Of a stretch of 64,000 nucleotides of DNA, positions 19,880 to 29,511 are shown piece by piece. Made by a program: the position numbers and the translations under genes. How positions within the stretch are numbered: position 1 is the first letter of the stretch; each line of letters opens with the position of its first letter. Below the pieces are notes generated by a model. That model worked only from the letters and a program-made list of their open reading frames with translations. It did no database searches and was not told the DNA's origin. The stretch comes from Lederbergia citrisecunda (GTDB lineage Bacteria > Bacillota > Bacilli > Bacillales > Bacillaceae_C): the NCBI RefSeq assembly GCF_018343695.1, contig NZ_JAGYPJ010000001.1:124001-188000 (forward strand), written 5' to 3'.

Positions 19880-20851
19880 ATGTTAAACTTAAGAACGATG
19901 CTTAAAGGTTTATCCGATGATGTTATTGCCAAAAATCTTATTCAAAACTGGGATCATGATAAAGGGTCTTTACAGTTTTGGCGCGCGAGTTCAAATTTCG
20001 TATATGCCTTTACGCAAAAACAAGAGAGATTTTTTTTACGATTTACTTTAGAAAAGGAAAAACCATTTGATGAAATAATGGCAGAGCTTGATTTTATTCA
20101 ATATCTGAAATCACATGATTTTCCTTCTGTCCATCCGATTCCTTCTTTAAATGGCAGACTGATTGAAACAAAAGAGTACCCAGAAGGTAGATATTTTGCT
20201 GTTGTATTTAGTTCAGCTAGTGGGATTTTATTAGATGATGATATTAACGAGGAACAATGCGAAGAATGGGGAAGGTCACTCGCTAAGTTGCATTCACTAT
20301 CAAGATTATATAATCCTATTGGAGTGAAAAGAAAAAGTTGGCGTGATATGCTTAACATGATAGAGGATGTAATCCAAACATATCCTGATGAGCATGAGGC
20401 TAAGGTAGAGTTGGAAAATTTGACTCTTTGGCTAGAAAATCTGCCTACTTCACCTGAAACGTTTGGATTGATCCATTATGATTTTCAATTAGATAATATT
20501 TTTTACAAGAAGAGCCGTCATTCATTTGAAGTAATAGACTTTGATGATTCGATGTATCATTGGTTCGCGATGGATATCGTGATGGCGCTGGCTGATTTAT
20601 ATGAAAACGATAATTTTCCTCTAATAAACTCCTTTATAAAGGGATACACTTCGGTTATCCATTTGGAAGATGAAGTTTTTAGTCACTTTTTGAACTTCCA
20701 AAGACTTGGAAAATTGTATCGTTTTGCACGAATAAAAAGATCATTGAAAAATAGTGAAATGGCTGATGCACCTTCTTGGTATGAACCTCTCAGAGCCAAA
20801 CTTATTAGCATACTAGATAACGCGAGATCGGAATTTCATAAGGAAGGCTAA
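19880..20851 (+). CDS. phosphotransferase of the APH/choline-kinase fold
   Basis: A 323-residue kinase-like protein. The catalytic loop IHYDFQLDN and the magnesium aspartate in VIDFDDS are intact, and FLRFT in the N-lobe carries the ATP-contacting region. Such proteins phosphorylate small molecules such as aminoglycosides, choline, homoserine or spectinomycin; Bacillus genomes have many uncharacterised members, so resistance should not be assumed. The frame is open back to 19745, but the N-terminal 45 residues encoded there resemble no fold; I use the ATG at 19880, with GGGAG about ten bases upstream. Other possible starts are GTG 19745 and ATG 19898. Confidence 0.75.
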   Translation: MLNLRTMLKGLSDDVIAKNLIQNWDHDKGSLQFWRASSNFVYAFTQKQERFFLRFTLEKEKPFDEIMAELDFIQYLKSHDFPSVHPIPSLNGRLIETKEYPEGRYFAVVFSSASGILLDDDINEEQCEEWGRSLAKLHSLSRLYNPIGVKRKSWRDMLNMIEDVIQTYPDEHEAKVELENLTLWLENLPTSPETFGLIHYDFQLDNIFYKKSRHSFEVIDFDDSMYHWFAMDIVMALADLYENDNFPLINSFIKGYTSVIHLEDEVFSHFLNFQRLGKLYRFARIKRSLKNSEMADAPSWYEPLRAKLISILDNARSEFHKEG

Positions 20852-21014
20852 TAGAATAGTCTTCTAGTAATTAGCTCAGACGGCTGACAAACAATTGCTT
20901 TCTTCGTTGATCATTGTCGCGTAAGGCAACTCCACTTTACAGAAGGTTTTGCCCCCCGAAAGAAAAGGTTGTCAATAAGTCTAAATCTACTTGAAAATTA
21001 ATATGTAACACTCT
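20852..21014. other. intergenic stretch without a supported gene
   Basis: With the following terminator and leader it makes a 326-bp gap before the GGDEF-EAL gene. No ORF with a ribosome-binding site and no repeat was seen. Confidence 0.5.
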
Positions 21015-21047
21015 GAGCTGATTGTCTTCTGGCAATCAGCTTTTTTC
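21015..21047 (+). terminator. intrinsic terminator
   Basis: GCTGATTG (21017-21024) and CAATCAGC (21033-21040), an eight-base loop and TTTTTT. Confidence 0.88.
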
Positions 21048-21177
21048 AAAAAGTGAATATTAGTCTAGCTAATGGAGCCAGCACTTCCTTAATAATGCAC
21101 AGTTTACAACCATTACTCTTTCTGTTTATTATGAATAATAAAGAAAGAATGTATTTCTTATAGATAGGATTGTTTAT

Positions 21178-23781
21178 ATGTTTATACATAAATTATGGAA
21201 TAGTGAAGTTTTGCTATTTATTCTTTTATTAGGACTTATTCTTTTATCGTCGAGCTTGAACTTAACATTTATTTACGGAATTTCCTTTGCTTTTACGAGT
21301 ATTTTTTTATTTTTAATGCTTCGTCTCTTTGGTATGCGACATGCAATAATTACAGGCTTGCTCGCTTTTCTTTTTATCCCACATCACTATTCATATGTAG
21401 CATTGCATGCTTTGTTAGTAGTGGAAATCATTTTTGTAGGTGCTTTTTTTCATAATGGTAGAAGAGCAAAAATGTTTTTTGTTGATACTTTATTTTGGCT
21501 GACTATTGGTTTGATAGGTCTTTTGTTAATCAACCTTTCCTATTTGACAGGAAGTGCTCTTTATTTTCAAATATGTAAAACGGTTGTTAATGGATTATTT
21601 AATGTTTTAATAGCGGATATGCTATTAGCTTATGTTCCTTTTTATAAGTTTTTTAAAAATAATAAAGTGAATCGTAACAATGTTTCAATTCATCAATTTA
21701 TAACGCATATTACGTTCATTTCCATCATTATTCCTTTCTTTTTTAGTGTTATGACGAATGTGTGGAATACAAAGGATTCCTTAGATCAAGATAATATTTT
21801 TGCTGTGAAAAACAACGTGACACTATTAAAAAGGGATATGTCTAATTGGAAAAAGGACGATTTGCAGACTAGTAAGTTAGCTGATATGATTTCACATTAT
21901 CAATCCCATGATTTCGACATCATCATCAGTGATTCAAATAATCTTGTGTATGCTTCAACTTCAACAAATGTTCCTTCTCAAACTGTATTTGAACTGAAAA
22001 ATAACGATATTATCCCTAGCAATGATAAGGATTTTATGGTCATTTTACCAAAGGGGGATAATAGCTACCCTATTCACAAATGGAGTAAGGGATATTATTT
22101 ATACATAGAAGAATTTGAACCGCTATCATTAAAAATTATTGTTCAGCTTCCTATCTCTCAATATCAAAATAAGATATATAGTATCTTTTTAGAGCAACTC
22201 GGATATTCATTTATTTTTGCGATTTTTATTATAATCTTTGTTCAGACGGTTAGTCGCATTTTTATGAATAACATTAGACAACTGACTATGGCAACGACAC
22301 ATTTACCGCAAAAGCTTGTACAAAATGAAATAATTGAATGGCCCCAAGGTCATGTTTCTGAACTTCGTTTGCTCTCAAAAAATTTAAAGGAAATGGCAGA
22401 AAAACTTAAACAGTCTTTTCGAGAAAGTAACGAAATAAATAGTAAATTGAAGGAGCAGACAGAACAGTTAATCGAATCGGAGTTTAGATTAAATCATTTA
22501 GCTTTTTATGATGTATTGACGGGGCTACCGAATCGTCGACATTTTCAAGATTATGTAAAAAGCTTAATTTACACTCATCCTTCCTCTACTATTGCTGTTA
22601 TTTTTATTGATATTAATCAATTTAAACAAGTTAATGATACTCTAGGACATGTGACAGGAGATCTTTTACTTCAATTAGTTGCAGAAAAACTTCGCACATT
22701 AAATGAAGAAAATCGTAAAATTTTTAGATTAGGCGGAGATGAATTTGTTATCGTTCTAAGGATGAAAGATAGAGAAGAAGTACAGGGAACTTTAGAGCAG
22801 ATGGATCAAGCGTTTTCGTCTCCTTTTACAATTCAAGGTCACTTGCTTTATGTGACAGCAAGCGTTGGTATTAGTATGTATCCTGAAGACGGGGAAGATG
22901 TTGATAGTCTTGTTAAATGTGCGGATATTGCCATGTACCATTCCAAAGAAAAGGGAGGAACCGTTGCTCACTTTTTCAATGAATCGATGCGAAATAAATA
23001 CGATGATCGACTCCTTATTGAAAATTCATTGAGACTAGTTGTCGATAAAGGTGATTTTGAACTTTACTATCAACCAAAATATCGATTCGACAAAATCACA
23101 AGTATGGAAGCGTTGATTCGCTGGATTGATCCAGAACTCGGCTTTGTTTCACCGGCTTCATTCATTCCTATTGCTGAGGAAATTGGGTTAATATTACAAA
23201 TTGATCGCTGGTCCTTAATCCAAGCATGCAAACAAAATAAAGAGTGGCAGGATCGGGGGTATCCAAAAATTCCTGTTTCTGTAAACATTTCAGCAAAACA
23301 ATTTCAACAAGATTCTTTGGTTTCCATGGTGAAGGAAGCATTGACAGTATCCGGATTAGCCCCTGAATATATTAAACTAGAAATAACGGAAAGTGTTTTT
23401 ATCAAAAATTTAGACTATGTAGCAAGTATTATTAAACAATTAAAAGATATTGGTGTCTTAATATCAATCGATGACTTCGGAAAGGGATATTCCTCTTTAT
23501 ATCCATTATTACAGTTACCAATCGATGAAATAAAAATTGATAGGCAATTTATATCGGATATCCATCAAAATATGAAAAAGTCCCGATTAGTTCAGTCCAT
23601 TCTAAGTATGGCAAAAGGACTTCAACTAAATGTTGTGGCAGAAGGAATTGAAACAAAAGATGAAAGAAATACATTAATGTCAATGGGGTGTGACGAGCTT
23701 CAAGGTTATTTATTTAGCCGACCAATCACCGCTGAAGAGATAGAATCCTTGCTTTTAAACGATCATGCGAAAATGAAATAG
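21178..23781 (+). CDS. membrane-bound c-di-GMP enzyme with GGDEF and EAL domains
   Basis: An 867-residue protein. Five or six N-terminal membrane helices (about 10-165) look like a 5TM-LYT type sensor; another helix near 172-195, an extracellular region of about 130 residues and a helix near 338-360 follow, then a HAMP-like coiled segment (about 365-425). The diguanylate cyclase domain has an intact GGDEF (about 519-523), and the phosphodiesterase domain an intact EAL (E644) with DDFGKGYSSL and VAEGIE. Both activities are possible; the net direction is unknown. Monocistronic, start ATG with weak upstream AGGATTG. It would set the cyclic-di-GMP level and hence motility or biofilm. Confidence 0.93.
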   Translation: MFIHKLWNSEVLLFILLLGLILLSSSLNLTFIYGISFAFTSIFLFLMLRLFGMRHAIITGLLAFLFIPHHYSYVALHALLVVEIIFVGAFFHNGRRAKMFFVDTLFWLTIGLIGLLLINLSYLTGSALYFQICKTVVNGLFNVLIADMLLAYVPFYKFFKNNKVNRNNVSIHQFITHITFISIIIPFFFSVMTNVWNTKDSLDQDNIFAVKNNVTLLKRDMSNWKKDDLQTSKLADMISHYQSHDFDIIISDSNNLVYASTSTNVPSQTVFELKNNDIIPSNDKDFMVILPKGDNSYPIHKWSKGYYLYIEEFEPLSLKIIVQLPISQYQNKIYSIFLEQLGYSFIFAIFIIIFVQTVSRIFMNNIRQLTMATTHLPQKLVQNEIIEWPQGHVSELRLLSKNLKEMAEKLKQSFRESNEINSKLKEQTEQLIESEFRLNHLAFYDVLTGLPNRRHFQDYVKSLIYTHPSSTIAVIFIDINQFKQVNDTLGHVTGDLLLQLVAEKLRTLNEENRKIFRLGGDEFVIVLRMKDREEVQGTLEQMDQAFSSPFTIQGHLLYVTASVGISMYPEDGEDVDSLVKCADIAMYHSKEKGGTVAHFFNESMRNKYDDRLLIENSLRLVVDKGDFELYYQPKYRFDKITSMEALIRWIDPELGFVSPASFIPIAEEIGLILQIDRWSLIQACKQNKEWQDRGYPKIPVSVNISAKQFQQDSLVSMVKEALTVSGLAPEYIKLEITESVFIKNLDYVASIIKQLKDIGVLISIDDFGKGYSSLYPLLQLPIDEIKIDRQFISDIHQNMKKSRLVQSILSMAKGLQLNVVAEGIETKDERNTLMSMGCDELQGYLFSRPITAEEIESLLLNDHAKMK

Positions 23782-23812
23782 GAATAAGTTCAATTTTTCA
23801 ATAAAAGGCTGT

Positions 23813-23832
23813 CTTATTTTAGGCAGCTTTTG
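23813..23832 (+). terminator. weak hairpin after the GGDEF-EAL gene
   Basis: AAAAGGCTG and GGCAGCTTTT can pair with one bulge around a short loop; imperfect, but placed 32 bp after the stop codon. Confidence 0.4.
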
Positions 23833-24047
23833 CTATTTATAATGGGAGGATTTGGCTGAGTGTATATAGGAAATTAATTTGCTATACTTTATAAAGCTGA
23901 ATCATTGAGAATGTTTGTTGTTAGTGTATAGTGCAATGCCATCGAAACAAACTTATGGTCGTTTTCCCTACGATATGTCAAAGGCCCTGAAGTTTGTAAG
24001 TCGATGAGCAAAGCGCTTATGCTTTTTTAATAAAGGAGAGAGAAAAA

Positions 24048-25421
24048 TTGAATAGAGAGACAAAACAAAAATCCGTTGTCATCGCGTTATTAATATCAAC
24101 ATTTCTTACAGCCATTGAAGGAACAATCGTAAGTACTGCGATGCCAAAGATTGTAGAAGATCTTGGTGGGAGCCATTTATATACATGGGTGATTTCGATC
24201 TATTTATTAGCGATAGTTATCAGCACACCGATTTTTGGGAAAATGGCTGACTTATATGGTCGAAAGTTAATGTTTACAATCGGGACGCTCATATTTTTAG
24301 TCGGTTCTATGCTTTCGGGTCTTTCACAAAATATGGAGCAGCTCGTTATTTTCCGCCTTATTCAGGGAATCGGGGCTGGGGCATTGTCGACGATTCCTTT
24401 TACCATCATTGGTGATGTGTTTGAATTTAACATGAGAGCAAAAATGCAAGGATGGATGAGTAGTGTATGGGGGATTGCCGGTATTTTTGGTCCTCTTGCG
24501 GGCGGTTTTATCGTCGATACGATTTCGTGGCACTGGATTTTCTTTATGAACCTTCCTTTTGGAATCATATCCTTGATTCTTTTATGGGTGGCCTTGCATG
24601 AGCATATTGAAAAGAAAAAACAAGTCATTGATTATGCTGGCATTTTAACATTTACTATTTGTATGAGCGCTTTTTTATATGCTTTAACGTTAGTGAAAGA
24701 ATATAAACAAGTGACAAGCAATATATCGATTTTATTTATTGTGGCTTTCGTAGGACTTTGCGCATTTCTTTGGATTCAGGCAAAGGGAAGAGAGCCAATG
24801 CTGCCGCTTTCCTTATTCAAAAATAAATTTATTACGATTTCTAATGCGGTAGGTTTTTTATTAGGTTTTATTCTTGTGACCATTACGTTTTATATTCCTT
24901 TGTGGGTACAAGGTGTTACAAATTTAAATGCCACATTTTCCGGAATTGCCATGCTACCAATGTCCGTAACATGGCCGTTTGGTGCTCTCTTGGCGGGTAA
25001 GTGGATGAGTAGAAAGCCGCTTGCCCATATTACTTTAGGTGGAATTGCGATTATTATCATCGGATGTATTGGGTTAGTATTTTTCCGAACAGAAACAACC
25101 GTGACATGGATGATGGTTGTAACAGGAGTTTTAGGCGTAGGATTTGGATTGGCTTATACGGCCTTTACCGTAGCCGTTCAATCTTCGGTGGAATGGGAGA
25201 TTCGCGGAGTGGCAATGGGCTCCCATAATTTATTAAAAAATCTTGGCCAAGCAATCGGGATTGCCGTTTCGGGATTATGGTTAAGCGATGAATTAAAAGG
25301 ATTTGCTCTAGAATCAAGCTTGCACAATGTATTTATTTTGCTGCTCATACTCGGAATATGCTCTATGGTAGTGACAGGGGTACTTTTGAGTAAAAAAGGC
25401 AGGGAGCTTGCCTTACATTAA
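24048..25421 (+). CDS. MFS drug-proton antiporter, DHA2-like (MDR family)
   Basis: A 457-residue transporter with 12-14 membrane helices. Motif A is GKMADLYGRK in the first cytoplasmic loop, motif C/antiporter-type glycines are in WGIAGIFGPLAGGF, and the N-terminal FLTAIEGTIVSTAMPKI is typical of Bacillus multidrug MFS proteins such as YusP/Mdr relatives. The TTG start follows AAAGGAGAG. The 266-bp leader holds a 23-codon ORF (23936-24007) and a short hairpin with a T-run, discussed as a possible attenuator. Substrate unknown. Confidence 0.88.
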   Translation: MNRETKQKSVVIALLISTFLTAIEGTIVSTAMPKIVEDLGGSHLYTWVISIYLLAIVISTPIFGKMADLYGRKLMFTIGTLIFLVGSMLSGLSQNMEQLVIFRLIQGIGAGALSTIPFTIIGDVFEFNMRAKMQGWMSSVWGIAGIFGPLAGGFIVDTISWHWIFFMNLPFGIISLILLWVALHEHIEKKKQVIDYAGILTFTICMSAFLYALTLVKEYKQVTSNISILFIVAFVGLCAFLWIQAKGREPMLPLSLFKNKFITISNAVGFLLGFILVTITFYIPLWVQGVTNLNATFSGIAMLPMSVTWPFGALLAGKWMSRKPLAHITLGGIAIIIIGCIGLVFFRTETTVTWMMVVTGVLGVGFGLAYTAFTVAVQSSVEWEIRGVAMGSHNLLKNLGQAIGIAVSGLWLSDELKGFALESSLHNVFILLLILGICSMVVTGVLLSKKGRELALH

Positions 25422-25440
25422 GTACAATTTTCTGATTTAT

Positions 25441-25493
25441 AATAGGCTGATCTGAGATTCCATAGTATTGGATTTCAGACAGCCTATTTTTCA
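25441..25493 (+). terminator. intrinsic terminator of the MFS gene
   Basis: AATAGGCT (25441-25448) pairs with AGCCTATT (25481-25488), with a further imperfect inner stem, then TTTTT. Confidence 0.85.
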
Positions 25494-25594
25494 TGGGACA
25501 GGTGGCTTAAAAATTGTGAGAAATGACCCCAAAGGAATTGAAAAAGTTGAGTGATATTCCAAACATTGGTTCATACTATGTTTGGGTGATAAAA

Positions 25595-26524
25595 ATGCCA
25601 TGTCAATCGGATGATGAATTAAATGTTCTAGTAAAAGAGGCAAAGAAATATACAAAAGACGGAAAAGTGGCAGATTACATCCCTGCGCTAGGAAGAGCTA
25701 ATCCGCATGATTTATCCATTGCCATACAGTTCCCTAATGGGCAATGTATATCAGCTGGTGATATCGATAGGAAATTTACTCTTCAAAGTATATCAAAAGT
25801 AATTAGCCTGGCATTTGTATTAATGGATAGGGGGCAAAGCTACGTATTTGAACGCGTGGGCATGGAACCAACAGGGGATCCTTTTAATTCAATTGCTAAA
25901 TTAGAAACATTGTCACCAGCCAAACCACTGAATCCAATGATTAATGCAGGAGCCCTTGTTGTAACCCATATGATAAAAGGAAATGGCATTAATGAAAGAT
26001 TTCAACGCCTTCTATCTTTTATAAGAGAAATGGCGAGTGATTCATCGATTCAATATTGTGAAGAAGTAGCGCAGTCAGAATATAATACAGCATATTTAAA
26101 CAGGGCTCTATGCTATTTTTTAAAACACCATCACATCATTGAAGAAGATGTTGAAGAGTTAATTGATTTATACACTAAACAATGCTCTATTGAAATGAAT
26201 TGCTTGGAATTAGCAAGAATCGGGATGATTTTTGCGATGGATGGGATGGATCCAGAAAGTGGTAAGCAAATTATTCCTGTTCATATCGCTCGTATATGTA
26301 AAACATTCATGGTTACGTGTGGTATGTATAATGCTTCTGGTGAATTTGCGATAAAAATTGGTATCCCAGCAAAAAGTGGTGTTTCCGGCGGAATCATGGG
26401 TGCAGTTCCCGGAAAATTTGGTATTGGAATATTTGGTCCAGCTTTAGATGAAAAAGGAAATAGCATTGCTGGCATCAAACTATTGGAGCTACTCTCTAAA
26501 AATTATCAATTAAGTATGTTTTAA
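25595..26524 (+). CDS. glsA: glutaminase
   Basis: A 309-residue serine-dependent beta-lactamase-fold glutaminase that hydrolyses L-glutamine to glutamate and ammonia. The catalytic S-x-x-K is LQSISK (S65/K68), with [14 protein letters not shown], the tyrosine loop [12 protein letters not shown] and [10 protein letters not shown] all present. I choose the ATG at 25595, after GGGTGAT, because the protein then has the length of B. subtilis YlaM and starts just before the conserved [11 protein letters not shown]. The frame stays open to an ATG at 25523; the extra 24 codons begin [15 protein letters not shown], which look like the start of an unrelated helix-hairpin-helix protein (see findings). 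Confidence 0.92.
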   Translation: MPCQSDDELNVLVKEAKKYTKDGKVADYIPALGRANPHDLSIAIQFPNGQCISAGDIDRKFTLQSISKVISLAFVLMDRGQSYVFERVGMEPTGDPFNSIAKLETLSPAKPLNPMINAGALVVTHMIKGNGINERFQRLLSFIREMASDSSIQYCEEVAQSEYNTAYLNRALCYFLKHHHIIEEDVEELIDLYTKQCSIEMNCLELARIGMIFAMDGMDPESGKQIIPVHIARICKTFMVTCGMYNASGEFAIKIGIPAKSGVSGGIMGAVPGKFGIGIFGPALDEKGNSIAGIKLLELLSKNYQLSMF

Positions 26525-26593
26525 GATGGCAGAAAGGAAAAGTTTCAACAATGATAAAAGAAAATCTGTATCCATAGATAAAAAATACCATAC

Positions 26594-26782
26594 TTACGAT
26601 AATGAACGGTTTTCAGGCAATGTAAGAGCTAGAAGGATATAAATAAGAAGGGATCCTGGTGTAAAGATAAATATGAGTCTGACAATCAAAGGCGAAATCC
26701 CAAAAAACTCTGCGATTCCTGCACATACTCCTTGCAATACTATGTCTTTTGAAGATTTAGTTAATTTATTCAATATAATCAC
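26594..26782 (-). CDS. small PspC-domain membrane protein
   Basis: A 62-residue protein: LTKSSKDIVLQGVCAGIAEFFGI then IVRLIFIFTPGSLLIYILLALTLPE, the complete PspC fold with one long hydrophobic segment. PspC proteins belong to phage-shock/LiaI-type envelope stress responses. The ATG is preceded on the minus strand by GGAAGTG. It is convergent with the glutaminase gene (70 bp apart) and alone. Confidence 0.85.
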   Translation of the reverse strand: MIILNKLTKSSKDIVLQGVCAGIAEFFGISPLIVRLIFIFTPGSLLIYILLALTLPENRSLS

Positions 26783-27340
26783 TTCCTTTTCAAAAATATG
26801 TTTTACTAACAGTGAGTAACTTTTCCTTCCAAAGGACTTTTACCATAGATTTTAACCCTAGTTTAATACATAGCGTTTAGCCAGTTTATTTTAAGGAATG
26901 ATATCAATCCAAGCTAAGTTCTAGCACATCTTCTAAAATCATGCTCTTAATCAATATTGTAGCATATCCTGGTGTAGTCTCTCTAAGAGAAAATTTCGAC
27001 AATAGATTAGATAAAATAGATATGTATTGAAAAGCAATACGATGGTAGAGATCAATTTTTTAGCTGATAATTTGAATCGTCATTAATCGAAAGACAAGAG
27101 AACTTCAACAATAATTTTAAGCCTCAGTAAATATGAAAATCCTCTATAATCTAGAAACCATTCTACATATAAAGACATGCAAATCGTATGTAGTAATATA
27201 TTTGCTGTAGAAGAGGAGAAAATATACAAGCTTCTTTCACATATTGCATTGATAATGGATAGTTTTGTTTTTTATCTCACAGAAAGGGTAACATAACAAT
27301 ATCTTATTTAAAGAAACGATACATAGGGGAGGGAAGTAGT
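26783..27340. other. 558-bp intergenic region, nothing identified
   Basis: Very AT-rich. A TATAAT at about 27143 and a 39-codon ORF from 27177 without ribosome-binding site were seen. No riboswitch or other leader of known type was recognised upstream of the AdoMet decarboxylase gene, although the length leaves room for a regulatory RNA. Confidence 0.45.
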
Positions 27341-28153
27341 ATGAAACTCACTCCTGAGCAGCGGATTGAACTGCATGGATTTAATAATTTGACTAAATCA
27401 TTAAGCTTCAATATGTACGATATTTGTTATACTCAGACGAAAAAGGATCGGGAAGCTTATTTGGAATATATTGACGAACAATACAACGCCGATAGGTTGA
27501 CAGAAATTTTACAACACGTAGCGGATATTATAGGTGCACATGTTTTAAATATTGCGAAGCAAGATTATGTGCCCCAAGGTTCAAGTGTAACTATGCTTGT
27601 CTCAGAAGGACCGGTCGTCGAGGTACCTGCAGAATCGTATGAAGAGTCACCTGGACCACTTCCTGACAATGTAGTTATCCAGCTTGATAAAAGTCATATT
27701 ACTGTGCATACGTATCCAGAATTTCACCCAGATGAAGGGATTAGTACATTCAGAGCAGATATTGATGTATCTACTTGCGGAGAAATATCACCATTAAAAG
27801 CATTGAACTATTTGATTCGATCGTTTGAAACAGATGTTATGTCAATTGATTATCGGGTTCGTGGATTTACTAGAGCAAAGGATGGTCATAAATTATTTAT
27901 CGACCACGAAATTAATTCTATTCAGAACTATATTCCTGATGATCTAAAGGAAGATTTTGATATGATTGATGTCAATGTCTATCAAGAGAATATTTTTCAT
28001 ACAAAATGTAAGCTAAAAGAATTTGATTTAAATAATTATTTATTTGGACTTTCCAAAGAAAATCTTTGTTCCGAAGACGCAGCGGAAATGACAGAACGAA
28101 TTACTAAGGAAATGGATGAAATATTTTACGGGAAGAATATTTATGAAAAATAA
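27341..28153 (+). CDS. speD: S-adenosylmethionine decarboxylase proenzyme, E. coli type
   Basis: A 270-residue class-1A AdoMet decarboxylase that supplies decarboxylated AdoMet for spermidine synthesis. Self-cleavage at Lys-Ser in [14 protein letters not shown] (serine 118) would make the pyruvoyl group; the C-terminal half includes [23 protein letters not shown]. The ATG follows GGGGAGGG. Most Bacillus carry the short SpeH form, so this longer E. coli-type is a second kind, and no spermidine synthase gene (speE) is adjacent. Monocistronic. Confidence 0.92.
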   Translation: MKLTPEQRIELHGFNNLTKSLSFNMYDICYTQTKKDREAYLEYIDEQYNADRLTEILQHVADIIGAHVLNIAKQDYVPQGSSVTMLVSEGPVVEVPAESYEESPGPLPDNVVIQLDKSHITVHTYPEFHPDEGISTFRADIDVSTCGEISPLKALNYLIRSFETDVMSIDYRVRGFTRAKDGHKLFIDHEINSIQNYIPDDLKEDFDMIDVNVYQENIFHTKCKLKEFDLNNYLFGLSKENLCSEDAAEMTERITKEMDEIFYGKNIYEK

Positions 28154-28280
28154 TCAGGAAGTCAAAGAAAAGTGACTCTGGCTTTTTTTATATGGAGTTC
28201 GTACTGTCATTACATAATAATGACAGGAGTATATTTCCGACTTCAATTCTAATACTAAAGAAACGAAGGAGGGATTACTC

Positions 28281-28463
28281 ATGGCAAAGCGAACAAAGAA
28301 AAATGATCCTGAACAAAAAAATAAAAAAGGATTTGACTCAAGTAAAGTTGATTCGGAGTTCTCAAAAGAATTTGGCAGTGCGAACGCCAATCGTGCCCAT
28401 AAAGAAAAAGCTAAAAAAGAGAAAAAATCTAAAAACCAAGGTGAATGGAGCGGTATGCACTGA
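28281..28463 (+). CDS. small charged hypothetical protein
   Basis: A 60-residue, lysine-rich, very hydrophilic protein (AKRTKKNDPEQKNKKGF, then EFSKEFGSANANRAHKEKAKKEKK). No cysteine or membrane segment. The start follows GAAGGAGGGATTACTC and a terminator follows the stop, so it is a real gene. The style recalls minor spore or nucleic-acid-binding small proteins of Bacillus, but I cannot name the family. Confidence 0.75.
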   Translation: MAKRTKKNDPEQKNKKGFDSSKVDSEFSKEFGSANANRAHKEKAKKEKKSKNQGEWSGMH

Positions 28464-28474
28464 TTCACATGTAA

Positions 28475-28511
28475 AAGGGAGCTGATTATATAGTATTGGG
28501 CAGCTCCCTTG
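28475..28511. terminator. intrinsic terminator
   Basis: AAGGGAGCTG (28475-28484) pairs perfectly with CAGCTCCCTT (28501-28510) around a 16-base loop. Confidence 0.85.
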
Positions 28512-28520
28512 CTCTAGTAT

Positions 28521-28712
28521 GGAAAAAACCACCGCTGAAGGTCACCAATCCGTCGATTGATGCCCTGAGCAAGGAAAAAACCATCGTTGAAGGTGGCCAA
28601 TCCAGGGATTGACACCCTAAGCATTGAAAAATCAATTGTAAAGGTCATCAATTATTCGCGATGAAACAGATCAATAGTAAAAATGGTCGTGAATTGCATT
28701 CCATCTCTCTAT
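28521..28712. repeat. degenerate tandem array, period about 52 bp
   Basis: GGAAAAAACC occurs at 28521 and 28573, exactly 52 bp apart, each followed by GAAGGT, CCAATCC, GATTGA and CCCT at matching offsets. A third, poorer unit begins near 28624 (TGAAAAATC...AAGGTCATCAATT) and a fourth near 28668. The array fills the space between the small gene's terminator and the convergent cupin gene. It shares period and word order with the arrays at 3317 and 38273. Confidence 0.75.
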
Positions 28713-28759
28713 ACCTACATCACTTTTTCAGTAAATAATTTGCATGATAGACAATCATA

Positions 28760-29182
28760 TTAAAGCAATTCAGCTCCATACTGTTCAAACAGTTTTTTCA
28801 TAAACTCTGGATTACGGTCCTCAGTACTGTGAATGGCTTCGATCAATGTTTTAGTCTGCTTAGTCATGATTATAAGATATCGTGCAGTCTCTTGTTTTGG
28901 ATTCCAAAATGTATGAGGTGTTCCTCGTGGTACGATTACGGCCTCATTACGATTAGCTTCGATTGTTTCGTCTCCAATCTGAAATCCAAGTGTACCTTCT
29001 AATATAAACCATGCTTCATCATCTTTATGATGCAAATGAAGTGGAGCAATGAACATCGGTGTTTCACCCTCAGGAGTACCTTCCGCTTTCCATTCGGCGA
29101 TTGTAATATTTGAACCTTCAGGTGCTAGAGTTTGGCCATTTCTAGTATTTAAGATTAGTTCAGAAATTGTAACTTTAGACAT
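28760..29182 (-). CDS. small cupin-domain protein
   Basis: A 140-residue single-domain cupin. Metal-binding motif 1 is PLHLHHKDDEAWFILEG and motif 2 is VIVPRGTPHTFWN. The ATG at 29182 follows GGAGGATGG on the minus strand; the frame is open 25 codons further but without a ribosome-binding site. No linked pathway gene; function unknown (many such cupins are metal-dependent isomerases or dioxygenases). Confidence 0.85.
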   Translation of the reverse strand: MSKVTISELILNTRNGQTLAPEGSNITIAEWKAEGTPEGETPMFIAPLHLHHKDDEAWFILEGTLGFQIGDETIEANRNEAVIVPRGTPHTFWNPKQETARYLIIMTKQTKTLIEAIHSTEDRNPEFMKKLFEQYGAELL

Positions 29183-29511
29183 ATTCCATCCTCCGATTAT
29201 TATTACATTTATATATATAAATAGTGCATCTTTCCATTCAAAATAGCAAGAAAACATTCAAAAGTTAAAATATTTACATCTAATCTTGGAGCGCTATAGA
29301 CATTAGTAAAGTTGGGGTTATCATTAAAAGGTTTGAACTGTCTAGCTGTTGACTAAAACCGCCACGTCCTGTGTTACTCTTTATCATAGTCATGCCCTGG
29401 GGTTTTTGTTCTTCCAAAGTTAATTTGTTCCTTTGTATAGATTAACTTATAATTAAGTGATCTAAGGTTATATCTATATGTTTAACCATTTACGAAAGGT
29501 TAAGGAACTAA

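Noticed and set aside
27177-27296. 39-codon ORF in the speD leader region
   Set aside because: No ribosome-binding site, no recognisable composition, one of many random short frames in AT-rich DNA.
28192-28485. 97-codon plus-strand frame overlapping the small gene at 28281
   Set aside because: Different frame; the shorter gene has the strong ribosome-binding site and regular composition, so the longer frame is a shadow.
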